DNA of 64,000 nucleotides from Membranipora membranacea (taxonomy: Eukaryota; Bryozoa; Gymnolaemata; Cheilostomatida; Membraniporidae). The notes under the pieces were generated by a model, which was not told where the DNA came from, ran no database searches, and saw only the letters and a list, made by a program, of their open reading frames with translations. The DNA lies in the NCBI GenBank assembly GCA_914767715.1, contig OU612066.1, positions 38,168,283-38,232,282 on the forward strand, read 5' to 3'. A program made the translations under genes and the position numbers. Shown here in pieces: positions 62,935 to 64,000 of the stretch (position 1 is the stretch's first letter; the number at the start of each line of letters is the position of its first letter).

Positions 62935-63791
62935 CTGGAGACGATGGAGCTCTGGAAGGACTAGTTGGTGGACTGACATGGCCATTCTGATCTGGCATTA
63001 CTCTGTCTACAAGCTGTAACAGGTTCTGCCAGCAAATAGAAAGCTGCAAAAATAAAAAAATTGCAAAGAATCAACACATGCAAGTCTGAATAGACAGGAT
63101 TATCAGCAGATCTCCCCTCTCAAAATGCTCAAGCCGACCTCAGAACCACAAATATCTATTGATTTCAATGATAAGACAAGATTAGAAATGCATAATGATA
63201 GAGCAGATGCTTGGTTTCTGGAAACAAACTTCAAATTCATATTTCTTGAAGGGGATTGCCCTAAAATGTCTAAGCCTCTAAGATATATTAGATGCAGTGA
63301 TAGAGCAGACTAAGAATGACCCTGACCTCTGAGAAGCCTTCAGCCTCCACACTGGCCATCTCTTTCAGAGCTTTAGATAACATCATCATATTAGAATGAA
63401 TTAGCTGCGTCTCCATCTGGATACAATGTAGGGAAAAGTAATTTCTGTTCTCCATGTTATTGATCGCGCTTTCTTGCTACAAGATAAGAAACAGGACTCC
63501 ATGTCAGTGTAAATACAACAGCATGAATTATCGATCGATCAACAACCGTGGTTTGGTTAAGCTTATTGGCAGTTACAACGGGAGTTTGGGTCCCAAACTC
63601 CCTGGTTACAACTACCAGCAACTTATGGAAAGAGTCATTCATTTTTTCATAATAAGTAACAGCAAATCTTATCAATATCTAGATAATATAGACAGTGGCC
63701 TGAAATGTCAGCTCAATATACGATCTATAAATTTTGGATATTATATACTTACAGCTAATATACGGCTCTCAAACTGGTCTGAGGCACTCAA
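62935..63791 (-). CDS. Unrecognised helical protein, partial
   Basis: I do not recognise the family. Three exons with clean splice sites and phase 0 junctions are 63791-63753, 63416-63327 and 63043-62935. They read LSASDQFESRILA, then METQLIHSNMMMLSKALKEM followed by ASVEAEGFSE, then LSICWQNLLQLVDRVMPDQ followed by a Pro/Ser-rich stretch (VSPPTSPSRAPSSPG). The first two have an amphipathic, probably coiled-coil character. The third ends in a low-complexity linker with SP sites typical of proline-directed phosphorylation. The donor at 62935 implies at least one more exon downstream, and the 5' part continues beyond the window. Confidence 0.55.
63580..63602. repeat. Perfect palindrome flanked by 8-bp direct repeats
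   Basis: GGGAGTTTGGG and CCCAAACTCCC form perfect 11-base arms around T. GTTACAAC occurs on both sides (63572-63579 and 63605-63612), like a target-site duplication. The core GGGAGTTTGG also occurs at about 4092, 9670 and 63937. Confidence 0.85.
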
Positions 63792-63864
63792 CTGTAAATG
63801 ACAAAGACATATGATATAATCAAGAAGTTGACAGTGCCAGTGTGTGTGCCACACTCTCACTAAG

Positions 63865-63968
63865 GTATTGTGTGTACATGGCCTAATCCCACCATCCCTG
63901 CCCTGGTGGCCTAATCCCACCATCCCTGCCCTAACCAGGGAGTTTGGTCCCACCATCCCTGCCCTAAC
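63865..63968. repeat. Short tandem repeat, CCCACCATCCCTGCCCT
   Basis: Three copies of TCCCACCATCCCTGCCCT are spaced irregularly (about 63886, 63915 and 63949), separated by GGTGGCCTAA and AACCAGGGAGTTTGG. Confidence 0.8.
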
Positions 63969-64000
63969 TGATAGGATAATATCTGTGATTATGTGTTACC

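Overview
The window is nuclear DNA of an invertebrate animal. The genes are split into many small exons with GT..AG introns, the background is AT-rich, and most proteins are clear orthologues of human housekeeping genes with near-identical lengths. Compact spacing (about ten genes in 64 kb), short intergenic gaps and abundant simple and palindromic repeats fit a small-genome marine invertebrate. A sponge is possible, but the sequence alone does not prove the phylum. Exon boundaries were placed by eye from splice sites, reading phase and family knowledge. For the well-recognised genes the exon lengths sum to a multiple of three.

Layout: an unrecognised 3' gene fragment (+, 0.1-3.4 kb); CMC1 (-, 4.6-6.4 kb) head-to-head with OSBPL9/ORP9 (+, 6.7-15.4 kb); an inverted pair of C-type lectin genes, one broken (-, 16.4-17.6 kb) and one intact (+, 22.4-23.7 kb), around a 30-bp minisatellite; PARG (-, 24.4-32.3 kb) head-to-head with ribosomal protein eS24/RPS24 (+, 32.6-34.7 kb); a calmodulin-like gene (-, 35.6-38.6 kb) and a diverged EF-hand paralogue (-, 39.5-45.4 kb) in tandem; an unrecognised small membrane protein (+, 47.2-48.7 kb); CHMP3/VPS24 (+, 50.6-55.2 kb); ARL1 (+, 57.1-61.7 kb); and part of an unrecognised minus-strand gene (62.9-63.8 kb).

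The genes are not an operon or one pathway. OSBPL9, ARL1 and CHMP3 act in Golgi/endosome membrane traffic, CMC1 in cytochrome oxidase assembly, PARG in ADP-ribose turnover and RPS24 in translation. Each head-to-head pair (CMC1/OSBPL9 and PARG/RPS24) has its two start codons about 290 bp apart, suggesting shared bidirectional promoters.

The most unusual signal is that tandem repeats repeatedly sit exactly on splice junctions. Donors of OSBPL9 exons 4 and 18 and of ARL1 exon 4, and acceptors of PARG exon 7 and CHMP3 exon 5, are each one copy of a short tandem array that also carries exon sequence or the splice signal. The window also holds two foldback elements with repeat-built inverted arms, a recurring short perfect palindrome family (CAATGAACT...AGTTCATTG), and a lectin copy with several independent inactivating changes.
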